Below, in pieces: positions 34,301 to 45,911 of a DNA stretch of 64,000 nt. Where the stretch lies: assembly GCA_033558025.1 (NCBI GenBank), contig JAUCEF010000001.1, positions 2,914,001 to 2,978,000 of the forward strand, given 5' to 3'. Origin of the DNA: Phytophthora sp. 'mugwort'. Its lineage: Eukaryota > Oomycota > Peronosporomycetes > Peronosporales > Peronosporaceae. The notes beneath the pieces were generated by a model. The model had not been told where the DNA came from. It ran no database searches and saw only the letters and a program-made list of their open reading frames with translations. How positions within the stretch are numbered: the stretch's first letter is position 1; the number at the start of each line of letters is the position of its first letter. A program made the translations under genes and the position numbers.

Positions 34301-37300
34301 GTCTGCTGTGCATGAGAAGCTAACATGGTCAAGTTGAGCGCCTAATCTCCAATGCCACCGATTATGGCAAGCTGTTCCATTCTCATTTTCGTGTTTTTCC
34401 GATTTCTGGGGCTCAGAAGCTTCAAGCGCCGAAAATTTTCTCGTCTGGGCTTCAGAATCGGCGAACGGTAGTTTTAGTAGATATAAAAGCTTGACGATAA
34501 ACGTAATACAGAGTCAACATTAGTACACAACAGCACGGACTGTCAGTAAAACACTTTAAAAGCGAGATTAGTGTACCTTTAGACGAGTGATTGCTGCTTG
34601 CATGCTCGATACATGAAGCATAACTTCGACTGCATAATTGTGTCGGTAGTCGACGTGTCGGTGTGAAAAATCCACTGAAACACCAACATCTTCAATGCTT
34701 AATACCATCGGATCTTCAAGGCCCTTGAGGGTTCCGCTCTCGGATGCACATAACGTGGCACCTTTCATAGCGAATACGAGCTTGAGTAATCCTCCGGGAT
34801 GTATTCCTGTATCCTTCTCGGCTGATGATACCGATAGTAAAGGAAGTTTCAATTCCAGTGCCTCATTCACACGTATATCACCACCAGTAGCTTTCAGATC
34901 TACAATAACGCTCCAGCCTGTTGGAACACTATGTGCTGAATTGCTCTCCTTCACATCTTTTTCAGACCCTTTAGATGCCCGCGTCAGTTCTTTTCTTGCC
35001 GGTAAATTCGTCTTGATTCCTTTCACGAGATGTCGTACTACACCCACGAGTTGAGTTACACCTGGTATATCCGAGTATACTTGAGCAAGGTGAGCGTGGA
35101 CAGTGAACTGGCAATTTGTACACGTAGTTGTAAGCAAGCCGGGGTTCAGACAAAATAGAGCAATCGAGTCCAATAGCGGCACTCCCTTCAGTAAACCGGA
35201 CGACTTTTCTTGCGAAATGGCAAACTTAAAGAAAGGGAAATTGTCTTCAGATCCTCGAATCGCCAATGGAGCGACACCGCCTTGGAGTATACAGCGACTA
35301 GAATCGTTTTTGCTTCCTCTTGTCTTCAAAGTGACACTGACTAATGCAATCTCTCCGTTTAGAGACTGACTCTGAGCCATCACTAATCTGGGGCAATTCG
35401 ACACGGTTTTGGAGAAAACAGCCTGGCATGTCTCAATCTGAAAAGATGTTTGCAGTCCATTTGAGACCAACTGGATCGGTTCCCATACAATAGGATACCC
35501 GAGAGGGCTGGCTACTCCGTTTATCACAGTCGCAACATCTTGTGCGACAGACAAACCTAAATCGATCCTCAGCTTGATCACACTTGCGAGCAGTCTTTCG
35601 TTGTCACCTGCGTCGGCAGAGCTTTCTGTGCTCAGTAGCTCAAATCCCAGCGCTTGTATCAACGGAAAAGGCGTGAACTCCTTCTGGACTTCTTCCAACT
35701 GTGCTGTTATTGCACCAAGCTGTAGACGGCTCTTACAGTTGGCCGGACGAAAACTTGTCAGCCATGCGAAGTCGTTCCCGATCACATTCAAGTCACCACG
35801 AAAACTCCCTCCAACGTGTTCCTGATCGGAATGTGGTAAACGAATATGCACATTACTCACCGTCACCAATTTGATATCACTCTGCATGATAGACTGGATA
35901 CTTGGTGCCACGTTCTCCATAGCTGGCGTTGAATCTTCACCGCGTTCCGACACCGACTGGTTCGCAACATCTTCGTTCTTACGCAGAACAATTAAAAGCG
36001 CTTCCATTATCTCCAAACATTTCGGAGGTTCCAAGACAGCTTGAACAGCACCAATAGATATATCCAACACTTTCGAGACTTTTTCCTCCTTCATTTGAAC
36101 TGTAAGCGATGATTCCTCACGCTCAGTGACATTTGACGTAGATGCTGAGCGCAATCGCAGTGCCGAATGAACGCTTCGGTGTCGAATATTTGAAGAGCCA
36201 GGTGATGGATGGAATGAAGCTGCTGAACAAGAATGCAGCGTGTACCGAGAAAACAGCGCCACAAGTTGCGGCTGGAGAAGCTGCGTCAGATTATCCAGAG
36301 CCCCAACGTCTGGGTTGCGGTGCTCTCGATATTCCTCCGTGACTGAAGAAAAAGCACGTGTCATTTCTTCAGAAATTGACATTGGAAATCCACTTGAAGC
36401 CCAGGCTGTCGATACGGCATTTGATAAAATCCCCCCATCAAGAATTCGTTCCTTGATTCCAATCGTCCTGATTGCATGCTGACAAACGCGAGATATCGTG
36501 GCGATCGAGATACAGCGGATCTTGTCACCGTTCCATGTTGTAAGGCATTCACATAGAGAGTCCAAGTTGTCATCTGAGTCTCTGCTACCTCGTCCAGCTT
36601 CCAACGTTTTCCATACGGGAATATCAGCATCCAGACTCACTTTGACGATCTCAAAGCTCCGAGTTTCTCGCTGATTCAGTCGCGTTGTTTCCTCTCTAAA
36701 GAATGAGTTGATAAAGTATGGATGCGAGACACAATCCGAGAAGTGAGAGGAATCAATTGAGCCCCATGTGAGCAGCATTTCGCCTTTCTTGCACTTCAAG
36801 TCCTCTCGATTTTCGTTGGTCGTAGCTGCCACGAGCTCCACCTTTTCGATTTCAAACACCAAATCCGTTCCGCTTTGCCTCTCTCCTCGTACCAATAGCA
36901 TTTCGAGTGCTACATAACTCAGTGTCAAGTGGAGAATTGGCACCGCCGGCCGAACGATTTTTGTCTTCCTCGTTTGAAGTGAAACCTTCACCATACCAAG
37001 ATTCGCAACTGGAACAAGCTCTTCCTCACTCTCGGCGATCGTGGAATCTTGTTGCTCCACTGGCGCTTCCTTTTCATGCTTGCGTAGAGTCAAAGCGGCT
37101 GAACTGATACATACTCGCACGCAAGACGTTGTCGTAACTGGACCACTGGGGGTTAACAAGTCTTCGTCACTATTACTAACTGGGGGTTGGCCTTTCAGCA
37201 ACGCGCCTCTTGTTTCAGCAAGCAACTCCGAAACTAACTCATCCTCTTCCTCATCTTCAACTACAGTCAGAGCATTCATCGCCCAGCCAAACCACGAGTC

Positions 37301-38554
37301 TTGCTTTGTAGACAAACCGTCCACCTTTTTTTGATATTCCGTCGGGTTTTTGGAGACAACCACAGCAGGAATATTAGACCTAAAACTAGGGTTAGCCTTC
37401 ATGTCATCAATGCCACGAGTTCGTGCTAAGGGGGGCAGCCCGTGAGCTTGGTCAATCTTGCGGCTTGCGCTCTGTATTAGTTGGTTCAGCATCTCTAATT
37501 GTCGATCACTGAGTGAGAAGAGCAGCTCGCCAATAAAAACGTCCACCTCGTACATGGGAGTCACACTTGAGCGGTTGCACGAGTAATAGTAGAAAGGGTC
37601 ACACAACATGGATGGGGTGTAGATGAATAATCCATCCACATCAATAAGGCTTCCATCCTCATAACTTGAATCATTTACCACAGGACGCTGCTGATGCAAA
37701 GGGGACCTGGGAGAAGTCGGTCTGCTCCTTTGCTCATCGTGCTCTTTCACTATTGCATGAGGAAATAACTGCATCTTGGCTCGGACTGACGCCGACGTTC
37801 TGCTCAGCACTGGCACCTCGTACCCAATCACCTTCCGTCTCACCGCATCCTTCGTACCCCCATCACGCGTATATCTATCGAGAAAAATCGTCACGTCTTT
37901 AGCGTCGATCCTCTTGCAGATAGCTCGTCGTCCTCCCTTCAGCTCCTCAAAACTGCGCCTCCAGTCGTCACCCTCATTGGCAGAGTAGAAATCCAGCGTC
38001 TACCCAGCAAAAGAAACGTTAACAATAACTCAAAAAGCAGCAATCCCGCACAAAGAACCTCGTACCCCGAGAGCAATGGAGAACACGACGTCATCGTGCT
38101 CGTATTTAAGCACGAGGTTGTTCACCTGCACGCTGATGTTTGCTAGAATCTTCTGGAGTGTGTCATGGATCCAACCAGACTTTGGCTGGTCGATTTTGTT
38201 CTCTGGCGGTAGTGATTGCTCTCCGTCAAGCGCGACGCCCTTGGGTGTGACATCGTTCTTGGCCGTGAGGATGAGTTCAATGGTGTAGAGCTTCACCTCA
38301 ATAGGCTGGGACAGCAGCTGTGTCCATGGGATATGGATGCGCAGCTCACGGATGAAGCCGCGCGAGAAGTCGAAGCTGGATGGGAGCTCGAGGCTTTCAC
38401 GCAGTACGTGACGTTTAATCTCGAGGTCGTTGAGCACCAGGTCGCCCCCGAAGAGCCCCAGTCCTTCCAGCTGGATGTCCTCGATGTACTTGCTCAGATA
38501 GAACTGCAGATTCTGCGCAATGTAGCCGCGCAGGGGCGACAGCAGGTCCAGCAT
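25332..38554 (-). CDS. VPS13: VPS13 family lipid-transfer protein (VPS13B/COH1-like)
   Basis: Ten exons: 38554-38066, 37999-34577, 34489-30938, 30846-29440, 29361-28732, 28660-28595, 28508-27921, 27856-26912, 26847-26432 and 26352-25332. Each intron has GT..AG ends, the joins keep frame, and the sum is 12,537 nt (4178 aa), close to VPS13B. Residues 1-~115 are a chorein N domain (KYIEDIQLEGLGLFGGDLVL, then RELRIHIPWTQLLSQP). The LRIHIPWT signature and the GGDLVL spacing favour VPS13B over VPS13A/C/D. The long middle is the repeating beta-groove, then the adaptor-binding region. The end has the VPS13 C-terminal signature (SFSQGVRDLVEIPL, then GVASLVSLASDGLLNG). The family forms bridges that move bulk lipid between membranes, here probably at Golgi or endosomes. 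Exon 6 is only 66 nt. Confidence 0.93.
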
Positions 38555-39325
38555 GACGCCACCTTAACGAGCTGCTGCGGGCTTAATGACACGTTGCACT
38601 CGGGAACGAGTTTTAGCCAATAGAAAACGGCATCCAAATGTATGTACAAGAAACGTAAAGGAAAGTGGAAGTGGAAGAGATGGATACGCATTATTGCATT
38701 ATTGTCAGCGTCAAAGGGAAACTGTGATACTACGAAAATATTATTGTGGGTTCTATTTAAAATTTCCGTGGGCGATTGATTGAATCGCGCGAGCACAATC
38801 ACGCGATCAATCACCGCACCATTAAGTAGCATATGCAACATAAGAGTGCTTGAGATTCACAGGGGCACTGGGACCATGCAGATGCTGCTACGTTACGATA
38901 TCCAGTACAACACCACAGAACCAGCGACAGGTTCACGTCACACGGAACAACACCGAACCAGCAAACTCCAGTTGTGGCTCGGGGATACATCAAACCCGCG
39001 AATTACAACGGCGACGCAAGAGAGCCACAGCGATAACGCAAGAGCTCCACAGCGACACAGTGCGAGGGTCGCAGTGAAGCAGCGCGAGAGCCGCAGTGAA
39101 GCAGCGTGAGAGCCACAGTTAAGCAGCACAGCGCGAGAATCACAGTGAGATAGCGCAACGCGAGAGCCACAGCGACACAGTACGAGAACTATGAGATTGC
39201 AGCCCCACAGTATGGCCTGCGTTGCAGTTTGTCGGTGTCCAATGCTCATACACAAGAGCCACAGTCCACTGCCAGTATCCAAACAACCCATCCTGAAGCT
39301 GATCTCGCGCACGTCTCGCGCATCG
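38555..39325. other. intergenic DNA with degenerate minisatellite
   Basis: No gene is supported. It holds the presumed VPS13 promoter and, from about 39015 to 39190, repeats of a unit like GCGAGAGCCACAGTGAAGCA with variable length. Single related units recur to the right of the viral block near 56150-56215. Confidence 0.6.
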
Positions 39326-39618
39326 TGTGCAGGCGCGTGGCGAGTGCAAGATACAGCTAGACTATCTACGATCCTGTATGCAGAACGACATTGTTGGCTA
39401 TGCGCTGCCGCGATGTTGTACTCCGCTGGTTCAAGACACTTAGGCTGAGTATCGAACTACTTTGTATAGTTATTGCTAATCTACTTTGTGGAATGCGGCG
39501 CGCGGTGGGGCAGCCTCTCTTGCTCACTACAGCTTTGCAGCTCCACGAGCAGCAAGCAAGAGAGAGAGCAGCCCGCCAAGCACTGTGTTCCTGTCGAGAC
39601 TTTGCCCGGCACTCACGA
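39326..39618 (+). repeat. left direct repeat flanking the Polinton-like block
   Basis: 293 bp, beginning TGTGCAGGCGCGTGGCGAG and ending CCCGGCACTCA(CGA). It matches 55755-56046 in the same orientation at roughly 95% identity, with small indels. It has LTR-like TG..CA ends but no polyprotein beside it. Both copies are preceded by ATCG. Confidence 0.9.
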
Positions 39619-39767
39619 CTATGCTAAGCGCGCTGGTAGGATTGCTCTCGACTAAATCCTAACGTTTTTTATCGGTAGATGGAAAAGTTTTCTAATTGAA
39701 GCAAACCCTGATACAATATACCAAGTAGATAAACGAATATGTTTATCTTTTACCTCATATATTCGCC

Positions 39768-42700
39768 ATGTTGTCCTACGAACTCGATGCTCTCAAGCGC
39801 CTTCATATCCCAGTCAAGCGGTGGGGCACCTCCTTCCTTGTCAAGGTGAAGAACGAAAACGGTCGCGTCGTATATATCTCATCATTCGAGAAGGGTAAGA
39901 CCCGCGAGCTTCTGTCGAAGTAGTACAAGCTCTCTAAGTCTCGTATCGTGAAACACTTCACCCCCAACTACAAGGAGCCTTCCAGCTTCAGCTTTCGTAA
40001 AACCAAAGTCTATGATGAATACCTGTACGAGAATTACTCGCGTAAGGACATCATGTCCAACATCCGTTCTGTACTGGCTAAAGAGAACAAAGCCTTCAAG
40101 GCTCAAGTACAGCTCGGCTACAAGCTGGTCGATCGAATCACCAGTCTGGAGAGAAACTACCAGCCATCGACGAATACGGGTGTATTCAACTAGTTGATTC
40201 CAATCAATTCTAAGGATGATATTGAGAAGAAGACCATGCCTGAGGTGGAATCGAAGGATTTCACGGAGAGGATCAGCTTTCCTTCTTCGAGCTATCAGCT
40301 CAAAGAGATTTCCATGGCTAAGATCATGATCTACAAGCGCGACCACATCCTCGGAGATTCGGAGATTATCATCCCCGAGGCTATTAAGAAAAACAAGTTC
40401 ATCACTAATTTCCCTAAGACAAACAACAAGTGTGTATTTTACTGTATCGCCTACCATCTTGAGAATGATGCTCGCGCCGATCGAATGATTGGACCGGTCA
40501 AAGACCGTACAAAGGAGTATTGTTCATACAAGGTGATTAAGTACTCTGCCAAGTTCTTCAAGGAGATGCAACCTATCGATATCATGCAGTTCGATGAGCT
40601 GGGAATGTTTCTAACTCTCGATCAACGTGTTTGAGTTGGATCAGAGAACTCTCGAGATTTCGAAGATTCGTGAATCTGAGAAGAGCTACGAAAACATGAT
40701 CAACATCCTCGACTACAAGGGATACGCCATGTATATCAAGAACATTGACACAATTCTCTCTAAGAGTCCATGCAACGTGTGAGATGCTATCTTCACTACG
40801 TATGAGAAGCTTTGGAGCCACAAGAAGACGAAGTGTGAATTTGAGGTCCTCGAATCATTCCCGAAGAAACCAACCATCTACCAGCCTCAGAAGAACCAAG
40901 TGAGAATCTCCTTGCCAAGTGTCGAGTCAAGGATGTCGACCATTACATCGACCACTTCATCGTATATGATTTTGAAGCTATCTTGATGCCGACAGCTACT
41001 CAGCGTGGAGAGAGCACTATCTACACTAATAAGCATATCCCTGTCTCGGTGAGTGTATGCGAGAGTCTTACAAACGAGGTTTGATACTTTATCAATGAAT
41101 CACCTATCTTACTTAGGAATATGTTCAATTATTAGTGGAGTGAGCGATAGGATCGGACTATACAACGAACACAAGTTCATGCCTCTCATCGAAGCTATCG
41201 ATGGTAAGATTAACTATCTGGCAAAGATGAACCCTGGAATCATGGTTGGAGTTAATTTCGGCAACATTAAGAAGATGCGTAAGGAGAAGGCGAAGCTGAA
41301 AGCATTTCTCGATAAGGACTCACGCTTTGCGAGAGAGATTGAGTCGATCGAGAGCATTATCTATCAAGTCGCAATCGTTGGCTTCAACAGCGGTAGCTAT
41401 GATACCAACCTCATCAAGAATGATCTATTCATCGTTCTGGGTGTTCAGAATATCAAGAACGTTATCAAGAATCCAAACTACATGTGTATCTCAGCTATTC
41501 TTACAAGATCCTCGATATCTGTAACTATCTTCCACCAGGAACGAGCTATGAAAAGTATCTCGAAACGTATCTTGGAGGATGTGAATGCGATGACAAGATT
41601 CGTTGCATCTGCGGTCTTGGCAAGGGGATTTTCCCATACGAGCTCATTTCTTCATTCGAAGTACTTAGTCAGACTTCCATCCCATCAAAGAGAGATTTTG
41701 ACAACGAGCTTCGAGAAACAGTCATCAATGAAGATGACTACAAGCGAGTCGAATTCGTTTGGGAACACTATGGGATGAAGTCAGTGAAAGAGCTATTGAT
41801 TTGGTACAACAACCTCGATGTCAAGCCATTTTTGAAGGCTATCCAAGCTCAACGTGAGTTGTTTAAGCGATTTGGCCTCGACATCTTCACTGAAGGTGTC
41901 AGTCTCCCTGGTCTATCCGAAACGGTTATGTATCAAACCTGCTTTAAGAACCTTGAGAAGCCACCAATAATTGCAGCAGCACCGTCCAACTTCCTTGAGC
42001 AGCGGTACAACGGATACTATGACCAAGACAAGAAGGCTAAGCGCGAGTTTGGAATGACTATGCAGCACGTCGATAAGATACTGAAGAAGCAGAATGTTCT
42101 ATGCGGACTCTGTACTGCCACTTAACACCTAAGACTGCATCTGCCGATCGAATCAACAACAAGCTTGGGCATGAAGATGGCAATGTCCTTATCAGTTGCG
42201 TTGCTTGCAATGTAGCACGTAAGGATATGCCTATGAAAGCGTTCAGATACAATAAGCTACTCGACTTCAACAGCAACAAGCTTGTTTACTCAATCGACGC
42301 GGAAGAGAAGGAGATCTACCACAAGATGAAGGTTAACATTGTTGGTGGCCCATCAATCATATTCAATCGATACGCTATGCGCAACGAGACGAAGATTGGT
42401 GGCGGAAAACTCTGTAAGACGATCATCGGATACGATGATAATGCCCTTTACCTTTGGGCTCTCGGGAATGAGATGCCATGCGGACGTCTCACAACGATCG
42501 AGGACTATGAAGGAATCATCGATGATATTAAGACTGACAAGATCTTTGGCTTTCTCGAGTGTGATATCAGAACGCCAGAGCACCTCAAAGACTACTTCTC
42601 AGAGATAACTCCCTTCAAGAATGTTGAGATCGACTGCAACGATGAGAACTTATCGGATCTCACATGTACGAGTACAACCAATCCCGTGAGTCAGGTCGCG

Positions 42701-43725
42701 CAAAACCGGCTCGCAAGTTGTTTGGAAGCTACTTCGGCGAGAATATCCTGATCTACACACCTCTGGTCAAGTGGTATCTGGAGCATGGCATTGAGATCAA
42801 CAATACCTACAGCTTCACCAAGGCAAGCTCTCACCGAGCCTTCAAACCATTCATGGAGGAAGTCTCAAACGCTCGTCGCGAAGGTGATGCTGATAAGAAC
42901 AAGACAATGATTGCTGAGATGATGAAGCTGGTCGGCAACAGCGCTTTCGGCGGCTCTGGTATGGACAAGAGCAAACACAAGGAGGTTAAGTATGAAAGCT
43001 CTGACGCAAAGGTTAGAGTCATCAATGAGAAGCAAATTTTCTACGACGTTGAGGAGCTGGCTGGCTCATACGAGGTCAGCCTCAAGAAGCGCCGCATCAA
43101 GTTCAACAACCCGATCCATCTCTCGATCGCAATCTATCAATTAGCTAAGCTGCGTATTCTCCAGTTCTACTACGACTGCATCGACAAATATTTCGATCGC
43201 TCTGACTTCCAATAGCAAGAGATGGACACTGATAAGATGGACACTGATAGTGCTTACATCGCCTTCAGCTGTGAAAATCCTTTCAGCGAGGCAATCAAGC
43301 CGGAGCTCCAGGATCACTTCAAGCAACACAAGTACGAATGGTTTCCTCGCGATCAGAACTCGGAAGTATCCAAGTTCGACCGTCGTACACCTGGCCTGTT
43401 CAAGGATGAGTGGTCGGGTGCTGCTATGGTTTGGCTATCATCCAAGAACTACATCTGCTACATGCCAGATGAGACGTACAAGGTTAAGGTCTCTACAAAG
43501 GGTGTTCAGCAGCGTCGCGGTCGCATCAATGATGTGCTGAACCCTGCTGGATTCGAGTCTGTTGTCAATGATCATATCACTTCTCGGGAACCAACAAGGG
43601 CTTTCGCATCTGTAAGGATGACAGAGATATTATCACCTACACAACAGCAGAAGACTGCTCTAACTTATTGGTACGACAAGCGGCAAGTGCTCTCGGATGG
43701 GGTTTCAACGATTCCTCTAGATATC
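39768..43725 (+). pseudogene. protein-primed DNA polymerase B (pPolB), interrupted
   Basis: This can be followed across several frames. The N-terminal region (from ATG 39768, with a TAG at ~39921 and another at ~40192) includes NNKCVFYCIAYHL, as in other Polinton polymerases. The exonuclease has YDFEAIL (Exo I, ~40970), FNSGSYDTNLIK (Exo II, ~41393) and YNNLDVKPFL (Exo III, ~41805). An HNH-like zinc insert lies at ~42092-42235. The polymerase part has YDDNALYLWALGNEMPCG (~42430), KLVGNSAFGG (~42925), and the catalytic MDTDSAYIAF (43240-43269) just after a TAG and a small MDTDK duplication. The C-terminal end is YWYDKRQVLSDG (~43665). The family replicates linear DNA from a terminal protein. 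Multiple frameshifts and stops show it is not functional. Confidence 0.88.
42086..42240 (+). other. HNH-like zinc-binding insert within pPolB
   Basis: Two CxxC pairs (CGLC at the end of one frame; CVAC after a one-base shift) flank DRINNKLGHEDGNVLISC. The D-R-x(6)-GH-x(3)-N pattern is that of HNH endonuclease or HNH-like zinc modules. It sits between the exonuclease and palm regions. Similar inserts occur in other Polinton and adintovirus polymerases as I recall the family. Confidence 0.6.
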
Positions 43726-43779
43726 TCAAAGTGTTATAAACACATATCATTTTCTGCTCGATCTATATACAGGTGGCTA

Positions 43780-44812
43780 CGATGTATTACTCTCCAAGCT
43801 CTACAACGATCCCAAAACAGGTTTCGTCGGTGTCCAGAGCCTGTATGAGAAGGCTAAAAGCATTGACAGCTCAATCCGTTTCAAGGATGTGAAAACATGG
43901 TACGCGAGCAACGCTGATACTCAACAGTTTCAGGATCAGCGACGCCGCTTCGATCAGTTCCACATTGCAAGCAACAATCCAGATTCATGGCATATGGACT
44001 TAGCTTTCTGGGAAGGGAGAACGCTACTCACAGCCGTCAATATCAATAGTCGATTGGGGTACGTAGAGCTAGCCCCCAACAAACAAGCAGGCACCGTTCT
44101 GACAGCTCTCAAATGTTTCGTAAAAACTTCACAAACCGAGCGTCACACGAGCACAACTGATCTGAATTCATGAATCAAAGCTATTTCAAGAAGTCGAAAA
44201 TTACTCATTTCAACAATGAGCCTGGAGAATACTCAACGATGATAAAGATTGAGCGATACAATCGAACGATCAAGCAACGGTTGCTGCGTTCCGGGCTTAC
44301 TCTAAGCAAACGATTAGTATCCGACTTGATTGACAACTACAATTCAACTAAGCATAGCGCCATTGGCATGACTCCAAATGAAGCGAGAGGAAGCGTCATT
44401 GAAGCGGAGCTCGATCATAACCAAAACCTAATACGAGAGGTCAACAATGAATTCAATACGGGTGAGACAGTTGTTTATCGTCTCAAATCGAAACAACTTG
44501 GTAAGGAAACAACGAAGTAGAGTACTCTCGTCTATAAAGTTGCAGGAATGGATGGATATCGCATCCAAATACGCTCCAAGAACGGCCACGTTCTTTATTA
44601 GTCCCCCAGCGAGCTCAAACGCGTTAAACTTGCTATCACGGATACGGATCTTGAACCGACCAGATATATGAAGCGGAAGCTATTCTGAATTATAAAAAAT
44701 GCGCAGCGCCAAGTACAAATATTTTATCAAGTGGAAGGGGTATGACGAGCCGTCATGGGAGGACAATCATCGACTAATCAACAAAAATGAGATAAGCACG
44801 CTGGAGAAGTAG
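43780..44812 (+). pseudogene. Polinton-type RVE integrase with chromodomain, interrupted
   Basis: The N-terminal zone reads LLSKLYNDPKTGFVGVQSLY (~43783) and RFKDVKTWYASNADTQ (~43880). The catalytic core has the first Asp in WHMDLAFW (~43990). The second catalytic region is damaged: SEFMNQSYFKK (~44163) is preceded by a stop where the D-x-G of family members should be. The Glu is kept in IKIERYNRTIKQRL (~44250), followed by YNSTKHSAIGMTPNEA. After the stop at 44520, an SH3-like segment (AGMDGYRIQIRSKNGHVLY, ~44545) and a chromodomain (KYKYFIKWKGYDEPSWE, 44709-44760) continue in other frames to TAG at 44812. Such integrases insert the element; the chromodomain may direct it to marked chromatin. 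Confidence 0.87.
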
Positions 44813-45062
44813 TACTGGGGTACAGATCAAGATTCGCCGGAGATGATCATCTGACCGGTCTTAGAGGCGCCAATCGCGCAAGCCAATTCTTGCTATCTCA
44901 GCTCGTCTCCTGAGCTCTACATTTGTTTTGACAATAATTTCAGCTTCTCCTCATCACCAGTGTTGTCATAGACTCCAGCGGCATCAAGAGCATCGTAATC
45001 GATGTCTGGATCTCATCCATTGCAAAAACATTTGGTAATATATAGATAGTGATAAATTTGAT

Positions 45063-45506
45063 ATGAGTAAATATCAAGCAACCACTAAAAACAACGTCCT
45101 GTGCTCTCGCAATGCTCTCAAATCAGGGTATTGCTTTCAGCACGATAAAGGTGAACAGATCGTTATGTACCGCAAGGAGCTCGCGAAGATGCATCAGCGA
45201 GTCAGGTGATACATTGAGATAAGCAACGATCTGAAAGAAAATATTGATGTCATACAGAGACTCGACTACATCAAATCGGAACTGATCAAATTGGTGGAGA
45301 GAATCATTCATATCGAGCAATCATCGATAATCCGTTCTTTCGAGGGCATATTGAGAAACTATTTGATGTCCCAGCCGTGGAGGCTCGAGATGAGTACGAT
45401 CGATTGCTCACGAGGCGAAATGCCCTCGTCCACTCACATACTTGTGATCGATGGAGATTCCATAAATTACCACCAACCAGTATTCTTACTAAAATTATAT
45501 ATTTAG
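45063..45506 (+). pseudogene. small zinc-binding ORF with one in-frame TGA
   Basis: From ATG 45063 the frame gives 48 codons, meets TGA at 45207-45209 and continues open to 45506 (148 codons in all). Its start has LCSRNALKSGYCFQHDK, a Cys...Cys-x2-His zinc knuckle seen in many small viral and host proteins (CxR.A..GYCxxH). The rest is helical (ISNDLKENIDVIQRLDYIKSEL). The function is unknown; it lies just after the integrase on the same strand. Confidence 0.5.
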
Positions 45507-45547
45507 TATTTTAGTCAATACCATCTCTGCTATTGTATAATCAAACG

Positions 45548-45899
45548 ATGTTTCTGTCATTCTCTAGTCTATCACAGCTCGAACGCAAGCGACAAGAACT
45601 ACTCCACGACGCTGAGCGCGAGATAGCTATTGATAAGCATCTAAAGCAACGATATGCGGAGATGATGTGGACCACCGATAACGAAGCGAGCATAAATTCC
45701 GATAGCATCAAGCATGGTGTCGACTGGAACTCAAACAAATACATTAGAGAACAATTCAGCTCAGACGACTACATCTACCTTGGGTGAGGATGAGAATTGC
45801 CAGATGAAGACTTACGACGATTTGTTCAAACTCCAGCCTGACCTCGCATCATGGAATCTTCATCCAATGTTTGATCCGTTACTGGCATCTGATGCTTAA
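45548..45899 (+). pseudogene. small unknown ORF, frameshifted
   Basis: From ATG 45548: a helical, charged N-terminal part (LERKRQELLHDAEREIAIDKHL) to a stop at 45787. An overlapping frame then continues with MKTYDDLFKLQPDLASWNLHP to a stop at 45899. I do not recognise it. It may be the N-terminal part of the next unit. Confidence 0.4.
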
Positions 45900-45911
45900 G
45901 CGAAACGTGAT

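Noticed and set aside
39015..39190. CRISPR-like array
   Set aside because: Units are degenerate and of variable length, with no constant spacers; it is a minisatellite in a eukaryotic genome.
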